DNA of 64,000 nt from Lunularia cruciata (lineage: Eukaryota; Streptophyta; Marchantiopsida; Lunulariales; Lunulariaceae): positions 5,895,001 to 5,959,000 of the forward strand of contig OX419758.1 in the NCBI GenBank assembly GCA_948567375.1, written 5' to 3'. The notes beneath the pieces were generated by a model. That model worked only from the letters and a program-made list of their open reading frames with translations, did not search any database and was not told where the DNA came from. A program made the position numbers and the translations under genes. Below are positions 23,982 through 35,300 of the stretch, piece after piece; position 1 is the stretch's first letter; each line of letters starts with the position of its first letter.

Positions 23982-26244
23982 GGAACCTGGTCATTTTGTA
24001 GAATCAAGTGCATGCAGCCAAATACAGGACAGAGGACCTAGTTCCGATCATACTGCATGTCACTATGCATGCTGGCACATCTAGAACTCAGCTGGGAGTC
24101 GGAACATAGTGGATAGTTGATGGCGCAGGATCAATCGTACGAAGATTCACATGTCGTTCTGATTTACAGGACAACCAGAGCTGGAATTGACCGGGTCTCA
24201 AACTTGTCCCTCGACTTATTAGTACTACCGAGATGGCAGGACATAACTCTAGTTTTCTCGCTTGACGTGGGAAGCGAGTTCTATTTGGCACCCAATCAAG
24301 CAACGTTCTTGTACTTTTTTTTATATGTAATAGTAAGGCAATCAGTCAATTAATGTATTCCTGGTTGAAATCCTTAACTTGGTAAGTAGTCCAATACTCT
24401 TGAACTTCTTGAATGGAGTTCACGAGATGAACACGCATCTGAAAATTCATTGTCTGTAGTAAGACAGTCTAGCCTTGACTGGCTTGAAGTGCTAGCTTTC
24501 AAGTATAAATCGTAGAGAATCTTACAAAACATAAAAGCTGAAAGATATTTTTGTCAGATTTCGGTACTGAAACTGAAAGATTTTGGTTCTGGATTTCATA
24601 ACTTATCGGTTATGTATCTGCTTTGTGGAATAGCCTCGAAATTCAGAATCAAATCTATCCCCTTCGTCCTCCGTTAATTGATATCACTAGGTGAATTCCT
24701 TTAACCACTTGAAAAAACTGAAGTCAAACTCTTGGATAAATTACTAACACATGCACTTTCTTCTCTTTTGAACTTTTCTGCTACTGGATATCAATACGAG
24801 AGTTGGATGCAAGTCAAAGTTCATCATTGGAGACGAAAGCGAGTTTTCCGTTCACAAGTCGATACCGACTTGACAGGTGAGATTTGACTACTAAACCACG
24901 GCTTGTGCACAGGGTTTCGGCTGTCCCTTGTCATCAACTGATAATTACGCCGCGTGTACCACCTCTTGAGGGTTGTTCACTATAATGGTATTTCTGGTCG
25001 ATCAGTTCTTTATCAAACTAAGGTTACTTCGTTATGGCAAAACTTGATGCACACATGCGGCGATAAAATATGATACATCTCGAAGAAGTAAACTTTGGAA
25101 TGATCGATGAAAAGTAAGCAGATAAGTTTGGAGAGCCGTGGCTTTCGTCGTCAGTTATCAAGATTTTGAGGTTCATAAAGGTTCATAAGCCGCCTTCAGT
25201 TTTGTGTTGTTGGCTTTGGTGGCAAACATTGGTACTGTTTAAGAGCAAATAAATAGTGGGAGATTTTCAATACATTAGTGTGGTGCAGTCTTAATTGTTT
25301 ATTTTTTATTAGTTTCAATTTTGTTTGTGTGGAAGTACTAGTATGTTTTATTATTTAGGTAAGAGAACTGATAGATAGTACATTCTTTAGAGTTGTGACC
25401 CTTGAGCAGACAATCCGCATGACATAGTTTGGGTTGGAGGAACACCTGAAGGAAAAATGCAAGAAACAAACTCAGGACTGAAGGGAGCTCAAAGGCAAAT
25501 GGATTGGGGGAGGAATTCAGCCCAAAGATCTTCTTACGAGGTGACATTCGTCCTGGTGGCACTTTGCACAATGACCAAAACTCAACCAATCCTTGTTGCA
25601 TTTCTTTCTGGACCCAACACGTTGTAAGCACCTTACACCAATTTGAATGCCAACAAATTCAAGAACTACCATTCCAAATCAAGAAGGATGGTTCACTTTC
25701 TGAGCACTGTTGGCATTTGGGAGAATGAACCCAAACTGTGCATATTTGAACCCAAAACCATTGGGTGGAGAGTGATAATTTGCATGTGCCAGCAATACAC
25801 TGCATTGCATGTGTGACAAGGAAGAAGGATGACCCAACCTCTTCTTGGCTGAAGAATGATTGATGACTTTACCTACAAAACAAAGTGGGGAATGACAATT
25901 TCTACTTTTTGCATTGCAAGTGATAGATTATGCAAAATTAATCTTGATTTGATCTTGGGCTATCATAGTTTTCTAGTCTTGAAGCTGAACCAACCTTTGC
26001 TTCTGTTCCCTAGTCTTCGAGAGAATGGTGTTCATTCAAAAATCCATGAGGAAGGCTCTTGAGGTCATCTTTTGAAGCATTGAATGCTTGGGCTGTGTAT
26101 TGTAGAAAAGAGTTAATTCAAAGCAAGTATGTAGTACTCTTGCTATGGGATTGGGATGCAATTGATTTCAAGACCCATCCAAGAGACAATGAGCTGAAAG
26201 GAGAGAAGGAGGATCTAAGAGGGAACCCCATGGGCTGGACTATA
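23980..26244. other. intergenic, nothing recognised
   Basis: No recognisable coding or RNA gene. Several short frames (24088-24353, 25338-25728, 25856-26304) lack motifs. From about 25390 the composition (long runs of short open segments, CCAAAAC/TTGGG words) resembles other retroelement relics here, but no domain can be named. Confidence 0.4.
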
Positions 26245-27282
26245 ACACACATTGGTGCATGTATACTCTATGGGGATATTAATTTTGGTATTGCAAGTAG
26301 TTGATAACTATTATATATATGGAGTTTAGCAAAGTTTCTATATTAGCTATGATTAACTAAAGTCAGCTACAACTAAGATAGATGTTACTCCATTATCACA
26401 ACATTTGTAGCTTTACATCTAGATTGCTTGGACACTAGAGTTGCAGTGATAGTAGTTAGAGATATTTTAGCAATTACTCATAGACTACTTTCCGACGGTC
26501 AGATTTTGTGTTTGGGGTACTGACTTCATGGTGGACCACACCATCATTTTGCACCGTTATGCACTGTTGGGTGTGTCACCAGCGGGACCATTAGGGTTTC
26601 AGACCTAGCTCAAGTCTAGGGGTATACTTTCAAAGTGCAACTCCAAAGAGCTCACTTCTTTGATGTTGAGCCTTTGAGTTCCCAGGTATGGTGGATAGAA
26701 GCCGGTGAGCATCACCTGGATTCTCTTAGTTACAATGGGTGTGACTTGACTGTGATCAGTGCCCGGTTGTTTGCAGTTTATTGAGTGACATATCAAGTAT
26801 TGATCTGATTTGAGTTGATTTGAGTTGTGTAAACGAACTAATTATTGTGGCACTAGAGTTTATGTATAACTTATGTGTGAGTTGTGCTTCTATAGTGTAT
26901 GATGTTGACAACGATGTATGTTGTGTAACAATGTATATACGCACCACACCACTTTAAAGAAAGTAGAAAGAGTGAGCATCATTATTTTGGATTCTAATGC
27001 ATTGACTTTGTATTATTCCTAGTTGTTTGGCTTTGAAGAAAGAGTTGAGAACTCTTGGGCCATAAGCTTTTTGGTTGTGGAATTTTCTATAGCCGAAGGA
27101 TAGCCCCTATGAAGGAATCTTTGACTTAGTTATTGGGTCAAGATAAGACCACCTACTCATGGGATTATTCTCATGTGTTTGGATATTCCTTTTGACTTTT
27201 GAATTTATATTACTTTTAGCCCAATAACTTGAGTCGCTATGGTAGTTAGTAATTTTGGTGTGTAACTTTTTCATAAGTATAT
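26245..27282 (+). repeat. 0.7-kb dispersed repeat, copy A, left part (split by two insertions)
   Basis: Starts ACACATTGGTGCATGTATAC and matches the copies at 52541-53237 (plus) and 53932-54615 (minus). It is interrupted first by the Y-X insertion (26393-26948) and then by the rDNA block from about 27283. The rest resumes at about 41123. Removing both insertions gives about 708 bases, against 697 in the intact copy, which confirms the split. Confidence 0.88.
26393..26948 (+). repeat. solo terminal repeat (Y-X) of the methyltransferase-gypsy family
   Basis: 556 bases matching 37882-38436 end to end: a Y part (26393-26845) followed by the X part (from TGTGGCACTAGAG at 26846 to GCACCACA at 26948). 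It sits inside repeat copy A. It is the product expected when the two Y repeats of a Y-internal-X-Y-X element recombine. It is clearly more diverged than the copies in the rDNA, so it is an older, independent insertion. Confidence 0.87.
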
Positions 27283-28328
27283 TCTTGAACTTGATTTAGG
27301 AATGGCCGAGGGTGCATCGTGATCTGCAGACATAGTGTAACATTGGATCGAAAGACACAAAGGAATCCTCGACGGCAAATGGTCAAAGTCGGGTCTCATA
27401 GGAGTGACGATGATATTCGCGCTTGTGTGTGGGTCGGCAAGGGAACAAGATGCCACTAGCGGCGCTCCATCTTGGAATCCTCTGTCCGTGTCCATGGGTG
27501 GCGCTTTCCACGAGAAAGGTGCATCTTGGAATGTGGGTGTCCCGAAAGCTTTGGAAATCTTCTCAAAAAAGGACGAGATGGGGAGGGAGGCTCAAAGCCC
27601 TCTCTCTCTCGCCCATGGCTGTCTTGCGGGCGCAAGCTCAGAAGACTTCCATGGCGGAAGGGCGTGTTTCATGTCCGGGGTTCATGTTCCCCATGCGAGT
27701 GATGATAGATGACATCCGACTCCTTGACTCGGCCGAGTGGCCAAGTAAACCAAGCGGATTCCTCCCATAGTAGGCTGTGAACTCGGGTTTGCCTTCGGGC
27801 CGCTCCCGGGCAGCCCCGTGGGGCTTGAGACTAAGATCTAGACGCACCATGGGTGTAAGCAAAGTGCATCGTAAGTAGCATCGGCCTCGTTCTTGGAGCC
27901 CGGCCCAACTGAGCACTCCCTTGATGGTTTCAACCAAGATGTTTTTGTGATGAGAGGCAGCACTACGTTTCAAAGGGTATTGACCAGAGGAAAGCGCTGG
28001 CTTTGGGGAACAAGGCTCTGCCCACTATGGCGGCGGTGCTCGTCCCTCAACCATCATGACGAAGTGAGTGCGGTCTTTGGACCCTCCATCTTGTGAGGAT
28101 TGAAAGGGGGGTGCGAAGGAAGGGCGCGCGGTGTCAAGGTATGCACTCATTTGTCACCTTTGTGGAGCTTGCATGGCACTCGGGGCACGTCTCGGGCAAC
28201 ACAACACTCTCAAGTTTTAGGCATTCTGTCGAGCCCTCCGGGACTTGACAAGACGCGCTCCCAAGGAGGCGGCCCGGCTGCGAAGTCGGTTTGCATAAGG
28301 CCTTGTGGGGAGCATCGTGAAGGTCGGT
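27283..28328 (+). other. rDNA 5' external transcribed spacer / IGS part
   Basis: GC-rich unique sequence lying directly upstream of the 18S start and bounded on the left by repeat copy A. It has no reading frame of note. I see no plant Pol I promoter-like TATA/GGGG start, so the block probably begins inside the spacer and lacks its own promoter. Confidence 0.65.
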
Positions 28329-28477
28329 TACCTGGTTGAACCTACCAGTAGTCATATGCTTGTCTCAAAGATTAAGCCATGCATGTGTAAGTATAAACAC
28401 TTTTGTACTGTGAAACTGCGAATGGCTCATTAAATCAATCATAGTTTCTTTGATGGTACTTTGCTACTTGGATAACC

Positions 28478-28517
28478 GTAGTAATTCTAGAGCTAATATT
28501 AGCTCTAGAATTACTAC
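28478..28517. repeat. perfect palindrome in 18S, 20-bp arms, no spacer
   Basis: GTAGTAATTCTAGAGCTAAT is followed at once by its exact inverse complement. Normal 18S continues from GCTAATAC into ATGCACCAAC, so the right arm (28498-28517) is a clean insertion. Confidence 0.97.
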
Positions 28518-28541
28518 TATGACACCAACTCCCGACTTCTA

Positions 28542-28990
28542 TGTCACGCCATTTGTAGTTCCGGATCTAGCTGCTCGGACACTGGAGTTCCAGTGATAGT
28601 AGTTAGAGTTATTCTAGTAGTTTCTCAGGAACTACTTTCCGACAGTCTGATTTGGTGTTCAAGGTACTGACTTCACGGTGGGGCCCACCGTCACTTTGCA
28701 CCGTTTGCACCGTCAAGTGTGCCGTCAGCGGGACCGTTAAATTTCCAGTGCTAGCTTGAGTCCAAGGGGTATAGTTTCGAAGTGAGCTCCAGAGAGCTCA
28801 CTTCTCTGATGTTGAGCCTTCGAGTTCCTGGCTATGGTGGACAGAGGCCGGCGAGTGTCACCTGGATTCTCTATGCTTGAGTGGGTGTGGCTTGACTGTA
28901 ATCAGTGCCCAATTGTTGGCAGTTTATAGAGTGACAAATCAAGTACTAATCTGAGTTGAGTTGAGTTGAAAGTGTTAAGCAATCTGATTA
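28542..28990 (+). repeat. terminal repeat Y1 (5' end, X part absent)
   Basis: 449 bases from TGTCACGCC to CAATCTGATTA. Matches Y2 (37882-38330) along its whole length at about 93%. Directly after it the sequence is CATCAGAGAAGTG instead of the X segment. ATCAGAG there is a weak match to the core of the iMet tRNA primer site. Confidence 0.93.
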
Positions 28991-30422
28991 CATCAGAGAA
29001 GTGAAGTCAGGGGGAAATTGGGTGCAGGAACGTTGAGTGTTGGTGGTATCTCCAAGCTCGGTGGATCGTGGTAGCTTGATTCAAGTTCTGTGTTTCCCTA
29101 GTGTGCAGAAGCTCGTTCAAGTGATTCAGATTTGGCAGTTAGGCGGATAGTGTGCGGAAGCGCTGGCCAAATTTCGAGCAAAGAAGGAGCAATTTTAGAG
29201 CAGTGTTGTGATTTTGAGCTCAAGAGGTGAAGGCAAGACCAATTTGTTGCGAGTTGGGCTCAGAAAGTGAAATTGAAGGTGGAGTTGGGAAGCTCTTCTC
29301 ATGAAATTGTGATTTGGAAAAACCCGTTTCGTCAATTTGGCTCGAGTAGAAAGTTAGCGGGGGATTTGGCGGACAGCCATCTTTAGGGTTTATGTCAGAT
29401 TTTACGTCAGATTTTGGGCCATATTTGGAGGAGTTTTTGCTGTTTGGCCAGATTTGGAGGAGTTTTGCTAGTTTGGAGGACTTTCGCAGATTTGGAGAAG
29501 TTTCGCCAATTTTGGAGGAGGTTTCGAAGTGGCAACAAGAAAGGCCTCATTTGGCTGAATTTCAGCATTTCAAGGCTTTGAGGCATAGGGCTGTGGGCTA
29601 TGAGAGGCTACGAAGGCCTAGAAGGGCCAGCTTGCTGGCGTGAGGCTAGCTAGTTTAGAGTAGATCTTGGTCATTGGTTGGCAAAATCTGCCTTTCTTGC
29701 TAGATTGTGCGCAACATGGATTGGCCCCTAGATCTCTTGTTCCTAGACTGGTGCCCTAGCCAACTGGTCCACCCTCACCAGTTGTCCTAGTGACTGCGCC
29801 GCTGTTATCTACACACATGTAGCTTTGGCTAGGAGAGGCAGTTTGATCCCATTCTTGGTGATCCTGGTAGCTTAGGACTTAGATACAAACTGCTCTTATG
29901 TCAAATGCCAAATGGTGGCAGAGTCAGTCCCGTGTTGTGTTATGAGATGGAGGGTTTTCGTTTAGATTTCTTGTGATTGGATCCACTCCATTCTCTACTT
30001 CCTGTTTGTGCACCACGTTTGTGTGAGGTGCCCTAACTTTTGAGCGTTGGTGCTCTGGTGTGCTCTCGGTGGTGAGGCTGGAGTGATGACTAGTCAGACT
30101 ACCTTTGTTTCTCTCCGGCGAGGCAGAAAGTGATGACCTGCAGACCGTGAGAGTGCGTGTTATGATGGTAGGTTACAGGTTGCCCTTCCCCTAGTGTAGT
30201 TATCTCGGTTAGAGTTACATTAGTGGGTGTTGTCTAGTTGGTGTTTGCACTTGGTGGGGTACTTGCGGTTGCGACTTGCGGTTGCAGTTGGTGGTTCGGG
30301 TTTCCTGTTGCAATTACTTGGTCACGACGGAGTTCTTTGGAGATTCCAGAGGAGTTAGCCCTGTAGTACGTAGTGGGTTTACTCGGAGTGGTGCTTGGTA
30401 TCAGCCTGTATCTTAGGTCCCT
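28991..30422 (+). other. leader of the methyltransferase-gypsy element
   Basis: About 1.4 kb without a conserved frame. Purine-rich GGAGGAGTTTTG-type repeats lie at 29420-29530. TGGTATCAG, the core of a typical iMet primer binding site, occurs at about 30397 just before gag, an odd position. TGGTGGCAGAGTC at about 29934 is a second partial match. The true PBS is therefore unresolved. Confidence 0.55.
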
Positions 30423-31770
30423 GTGAGGGAGGAGATTGACTCTAAGTTGGAGTTCAACACAGGAGCTGATTCAGTTGAGAGTGCACTTAGTGTGTCCGCA
30501 CCGTTGTTGTGGGACATGGACGTGATTTATGGGGCCTCCAAAGGCCCCAGGCATTACTCTGGTACAGTGGGTACCATTGAGTTGGATGACTTCATCCAGG
30601 AGTTTGATAGTTGGTGTGATCTACAGCAAATGCAGAACCCGACTTTGTTCACACCCTTCATGGCATGGAAGGGGTTGTTTCAACATCTAGAGGGTCCGCT
30701 GATGGATGACTACCATGAGTTCAGGAGAGCTCATTTGGAGGAGATCGAGTTATGGAGATAGTATTGGTCTCCACATTATGTCTCCATCACTTCAGGCTCG
30801 GTGGCCAGGAGTAGATCGGCTGTACCCACGAGTTCTAGCTCGAGTAGTGTTAGTGGAGCTAGTGGAGGTGCACTAGCTGGAGATAGTGCTACTACGAGTG
30901 GAGGTACCGCTGCAGGAGGTGGTGTGGTACCGGGGTTTAACCCCATGGGTGAGTTCTTCCTATGTTTGAGGCAGAACTACCAAGGAGTGCGGACTGACAA
31001 GCTGAGGAGCTTGCAGGAGTTCCAGCGGAAAGTTGGAGAGAGCCTACGCGAGGCATACACTCGCATGAGGCGGCTGATCAGTTTCACTCAGGGAGTTACT
31101 GAGGCCTAGGCAGTCTAGTTTTGGTATGGGATACTGGACAGGGAGTTGCGACGTAGAGTTTGTGATGCTATGTTGCTGCAGGCTACTTCACCCACTTTGG
31201 TAGTAGTCTTTGGTTTGGCTGAGCGTATTGAGCTCAACATGGTGGAGGAGAGAGTGGTGACATCAGGATTTGGTAGGGAGACCTCATCCATGGTTGTGAC
31301 TTCTTCTAGAGTGCAGCAGAGTGCACCACGCCCAGTTGGTTTTTGAGGACAGGGTGGACAGCCCAAATCCTATGGAGCGAGTGGAGGGCCTAGTGGAGTT
31401 AGACCCTTACCCTCATTTTCGGGTCAGTAGCAGCCAGTGAGTGGTGGTGTTGCTTGTTGGACTTGTGGTGGACCTCACCATAGGAGAGAGTGTACTCAGG
31501 GCAGCGGACTTGATACCTCTGGTGCATCACAGCCAGCACAGAGGCAGTGTGAGCACTGCCACAGATTTGGTCACACTAGTGACCGGTGTTTTGACCTACA
31601 CCCGGAGTTACAGAGTGGTAGGGCTGCTATGGCAGGTAGTAGAGGAGCTCCAATTCATGGAGGACAAGGTGGTAGAGGTGGTGGTAGAGGATCTACACCT
31701 AGTAGGGGTGCAGTACCTGCCCTTACTTCTGACACAGCTATGGCTACTTGGATTGAGCAGTTGGAGTAGA
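30423..31770 (+). pseudogene. gag of the methyltransferase-gypsy element
   Basis: In one frame broken by TAG at 30759, 31107, 31116, 31428 and 31767 and TGA at 31344. An N-terminal capsid-like part (WDMDVIYGASKGPRHYSG, DDFIQEFDSWCDLQQM) is followed by a Ser/Gly-rich linker (30801-30920), LREAYTRMRRLISFTQGV, then two zinc knuckles: CWTCGGPHHRREC (31455) and CEHCHRFGHTSDRC (31540-31580). The second is a textbook C-x2-C-x4-H-x4-C. A Gly/Arg-rich tail follows. The protein would coat element RNA. Most stops sit where Gln (CAG) or Arg (CGA) would restore sense. Confidence 0.87.
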
Positions 31771-31772
31771 GA

Positions 31773-33218
31773 TTGGCTAGTATGGCTATTGCTCAGAGGA
31801 AATCAGATTCGGGTGCTGAGGCTTCTACCTCATATGCTGGTGATAGAGATGCTTTGGACTTCATGTGTGGAGCAGCACAGGTGGATGCATCTGCAGCAGT
31901 GACTAGGAGTGCAGTACGTGCTCCAGAGCCTAGAGGAGCTTCAGTGGAGTTGGACCCACAGAGAGGAGAGGTTGGGAGACAAGTCAGACTTCCCCAATCT
32001 TTCATGCTATCTGAGGCATTGCAGATAACATCCATGGTTCCTAGACATCCCAGTGCAGGTGTGGTAGGTGGTGATGGAGTACCTGATGAAGTACTTGCTA
32101 GTCAGCCACTTGCTACTACACAAACTGAGTCTAGCATGATGTTGGGGGCGGCTCAGCTGATTATGCGGCATCCTTTGTTTTCAGCCAGTGACATGTTTAC
32201 ATTGGGGGTTGACCCAGCCCCAGTGTTCCGGTTGGTTGCCACGTTGTGTGAGAGTAGGGATGGTGCAGTTCCTACTACTAGAGCAGAGGTGGTTGGTAGT
32301 GGAGCTGACTTGGTTGAGGAGCATGGGATCCGTTCAGCGACCAGTGGTTTATGGCAGGCAGCAGCGGCTAGACTGGAGGAGTTGCCAGCTAGACCGGCCT
32401 TTGAGAGAGCGCGGTTTACACCTAGTGTTGTCCTATTGGATAACCAGAGGGGGATCTTTTGTTTGGTGGGACCTTCAGGGAAGGTCTATACACCACAGAG
32501 AATCTTGTTAGACTCTGGTGCGTAGCCCCTTATGTTGGGGAAGGCTGCAGTTGTCGGTCTGGAGTTACGGAAGACCGATGTGGAGAGGTGTCCATTTCAG
32601 ATCCAGACATCTCTTGGTGGTGGTTCGACACAGTACATCCCACGTGGAGAGCTTGTTGTCCAGGTTCAGCCTGGTCATCCAACTGATAGCTCGGTGGTGA
32701 GAGCTCAGGCTATTACGATGATAGCTAAGTCATATGATGTGCTAGTTGGGGGAGCAGTGTTATACCCTATGGGTTTCAGCATTGACTATTGGGAGGAGAC
32801 AACCTCTTATAGACCTGGTTGGCAGTCTGGTGAGGGACGGGTATGTCGCCTACCAGTACGCTTCAGTAGTGGCAGTCTTGGCTCACTACAGTCCGGGGCC
32901 ATGGCAGCAACAGTTTTAGCTTTCAGCGGTGCAGTTACTTGGCCTGGTGACTTGTTGGAGGGGAACGCCCATGCAGAGGATACTCTAGTACCAGAGGAGA
33001 TCACTCGGCTTTGGAGTACGAGTGAGATTGTTCCATCCACCTTGGATGTTCCATTGTGGAGTTCAGAAGAGGCATTGCAGCAACATGCAAATCAGTTGGT
33101 GCAGCAGGCTTGGAGTGGAGCCTTCGTACCATCAGGGGATGAGTGTGAGGATGAGCCTCCAGAGGTGATTGCTTTGACACCTTTGGATACCAACTCATTG
33201 CTTGGCAGTATCCAGTAG
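31773..33218 (+). pseudogene. linker and aspartic protease of the methyltransferase-gypsy element
   Basis: The same frame continues with a low-complexity region (31773-32400). The retropepsin loop RILLDSGA follows at 32500-32522, then TAG (32523, Gln expected) and PLMLGKAAVVGL. The flap/C-terminal part (YDVLVGGAVLYPMGFSIDY) is near 32740-32790. The DSG triad is intact. The region after it (32800-33218) has an acidic end (DECEDEPPEV) and may be a spacer before the methyltransferase. It would mature the polyprotein. Confidence 0.8.
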
Positions 33219-33224
33219 AGGAGA

Positions 33225-34430
33225 TATGTCTATTGGAGTTGTTTGGTGGGATCAGCACCGGACTAGCTGCGGTGTTACAGGCAGGTATACGAGTACAGAG
33301 TTACTTGTATGTAGAGAAAGATGAGATTGCTAGGCGAGTCTCTCTACATCATGTGGCACTATCAGTATCCGGAGTTATTACCAATGTCAGCAGTCAGAGG
33401 TTACCAGAAGGCCTTACCAAGAGACATTTCCTTACAGGGGGTGCATGACCTAGAGAGACATGGGCCTATTCACTTGGTGATTTCTGGATGGCCATGTCAG
33501 GGACATACACGTGCGGGCCGTAGTTTGGGTCTTCAGGATCCTTGTTCTGGTGTGTTTTGGGAGATGTTACGGATACTACGACATCTCCAGGTTCATCAGT
33601 CTGTTTCTCCAGCTTACCTTTTGGAGAACGTTCCTTTGATGGGTGATTTTTGCACTAGAGTGGAGGTGAGTACACATCAGGTCCATTCTTGGATGGGACC
33701 TACTGTATTGTTAGATGCAGCCAGAGTGGGATCACGGGCTCATCGTCTTCGCCTTTGGTGGACGAACTTTTTACCCAAAGAGGTTCTACAGCGTAGTTAT
33801 GATGGGATTCAGCGACGAGACCACATTCTTGTTGATGATATCTTGGATGCTGGGCGTCAGTCTCAGACAGTGGTAGTGGCTGATAGGTCACCTATGGCAG
33901 TGGTGAACCTAGTTGGACAGCCTAGAGCTGCATTTTCCACACTCATGAGTTTCCCATGCTCTCATGCTTTTTGAGAGGGAGGACCTGGACTTGTTTGGGA
34001 CTCACAGTTACAGCAGTTGATGGAGCCCAATGCTGATGAGAGAGAGCGGGCGATGGGTTTTTACACCGGTATTATTGCTGTTCCAATAGTGTCAGAGGCA
34101 TCCAGGCGTCAGGTGTTAGGTCAGGCTATGGAACTAAACTGTTTGACCTGGATTGTGAGCCTTGGTTTGGCAGAGCAGCGTAGGATGCGCTTGATAGGCA
34201 TCACCACTCGGACACTTGTGAGCCCTGTGCCTATCGAGACGATTCAAGCACATGCTGGGGGCGATGGACCGAGTGGACATGGTATTCTTGGGACACATCC
34301 AGTAGCTACTAGGGAGAGTGGTCTACTTGGAGTCCATCCAGGTGAGCGTGGGCTACTTGGATTACACCCTTGGTCCACATGGGATGCAGCTAGAGGACGT
34401 GTGGAGCTTGCAACCAGAGTGGAGTGAGTT
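33225..34430 (+). pseudogene. cytosine-C5 DNA methyltransferase domain (Dnmt3-like motifs)
   Basis: Motifs appear in canonical order. Motif I is LELFGGISTG (33233, SAM binding). A VEKDEIARRVSLHH segment follows. Motif IV is SGWPCQGHTRAG with the catalytic Cys in PCQ (about 33485-33520). Motif VI is LLENVPLMG (ENV, about 33622). Motif VIII is SRAHRLRLWWTNFLP (RxR, about 33732). Motif IX/X is ASRRQVLGQAMELNCLTW (about 34105). ISTG, the SGWPC context and AHRxRxxW-N-LP resemble Dnmt3 more than Dnmt1 or chromomethylases, and the order is not rearranged as in plant DRM. The first about 45 codons are in another frame, with the break near 33355. TGA at 33972 and 34425 also interrupt it. It would methylate cytosines in DNA, perhaps the element's own cDNA. 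Catalytic residues are intact, the frame is not. Confidence 0.93.
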
Positions 34431-34529
34431 TTTCACACAGAGGTTGGGACCTCTAGTGGTCGGGAGCATGACACTATTGCTCCCAAGGGCCTAGTGTAGC
34501 AGCCAATCAGTATGTCTTCCACTCCTACT

Positions 34530-35300
34530 ACAATTACATAGGATACTTGGGAGCCAGATCTTGGACCCAAGCTTACTAGAGAGGAAAGACAGAGGGTTTG
34601 GAGGTTCTTGAGGAGTCACACGAGTTGTTTTGCCTTCAATATGAAGGATTTGGGTGCTTTGAAGGGACCTGGTATACAGATTGAGCTGACTAGCAATACA
34701 CCTATTTTCTGACGTCCTTATCGATATAGTGATATGGAGAGGACATTGATTCAGAGCCGGAGTAGTGACCTTTTTGAGGCTGGTTTGGTGGAGATTTCAC
34801 ATGGAGAGTATGCATTAGTGACAGTGATGCCAGCCAAGAAGGATATGCATGGCAACTATACAGATAGGCGGATGTGTGGAGATTACCGTCCTATCAACCG
34901 ACAGACCAGGGCTGATCGGTATGCCATGCCTACACCGGAGGAGATTTTTGATGCGATTGGGCATGCAAAGGTCTTTAGTACTTTGGATCTTTGAGCAGGA
35001 TATCATCAGTTGCCGAGCAGGGAGGAAGATAAGTCCAATACAACATTTTGGGCTATTGATCCTCACGGCAAGGATGTGTTATATCAGTGGAGGTTCTTAC
35101 CATTTGGGTTGAAGAACGCTCCTACTGAGTTCCAGAGGGTCATGGATAGAATCCTAACTGGATTGGATTTTGCTCGGTGTTATATTGATGACATTTTGGT
35201 CTATAGCACTATTGTGGAGGAGCATGAGAGACAGTTGTTGGAGGTGTTTGAGAGGTTGAGATCTCATGGACTCAAACTACATCCTGGGAAGTGTAGGTTC
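34530..35300 (+). pseudogene. reverse transcriptase of the methyltransferase-gypsy element
   Basis: Contains GLVEISHGEYA, the MCGDYRPINRQTRADRY block, FSTLDL-stop-AGYHQLP (TGA at 34992 where Arg/CGA is usual), LPFGLKNAPTEFQRVMDRIL and CYIDDILVYS with the catalytic YxDD intact, then VEYLGHTI. Further stops: TAG 34539 and TGA 34710 (PIF-stop-RPYR, again an Arg position). The domain would copy element RNA into DNA. Confidence 0.95.

Noticed and set aside
26393..26948. 18S-like or rDNA spacer repeat
   Set aside because: Matches the terminal repeats of the 28.5-38.4 kb element, not rDNA.
27404..28355. Overlapping open frames in the region before 18S
   Set aside because: GC-rich spacer gives long chance frames on both strands.
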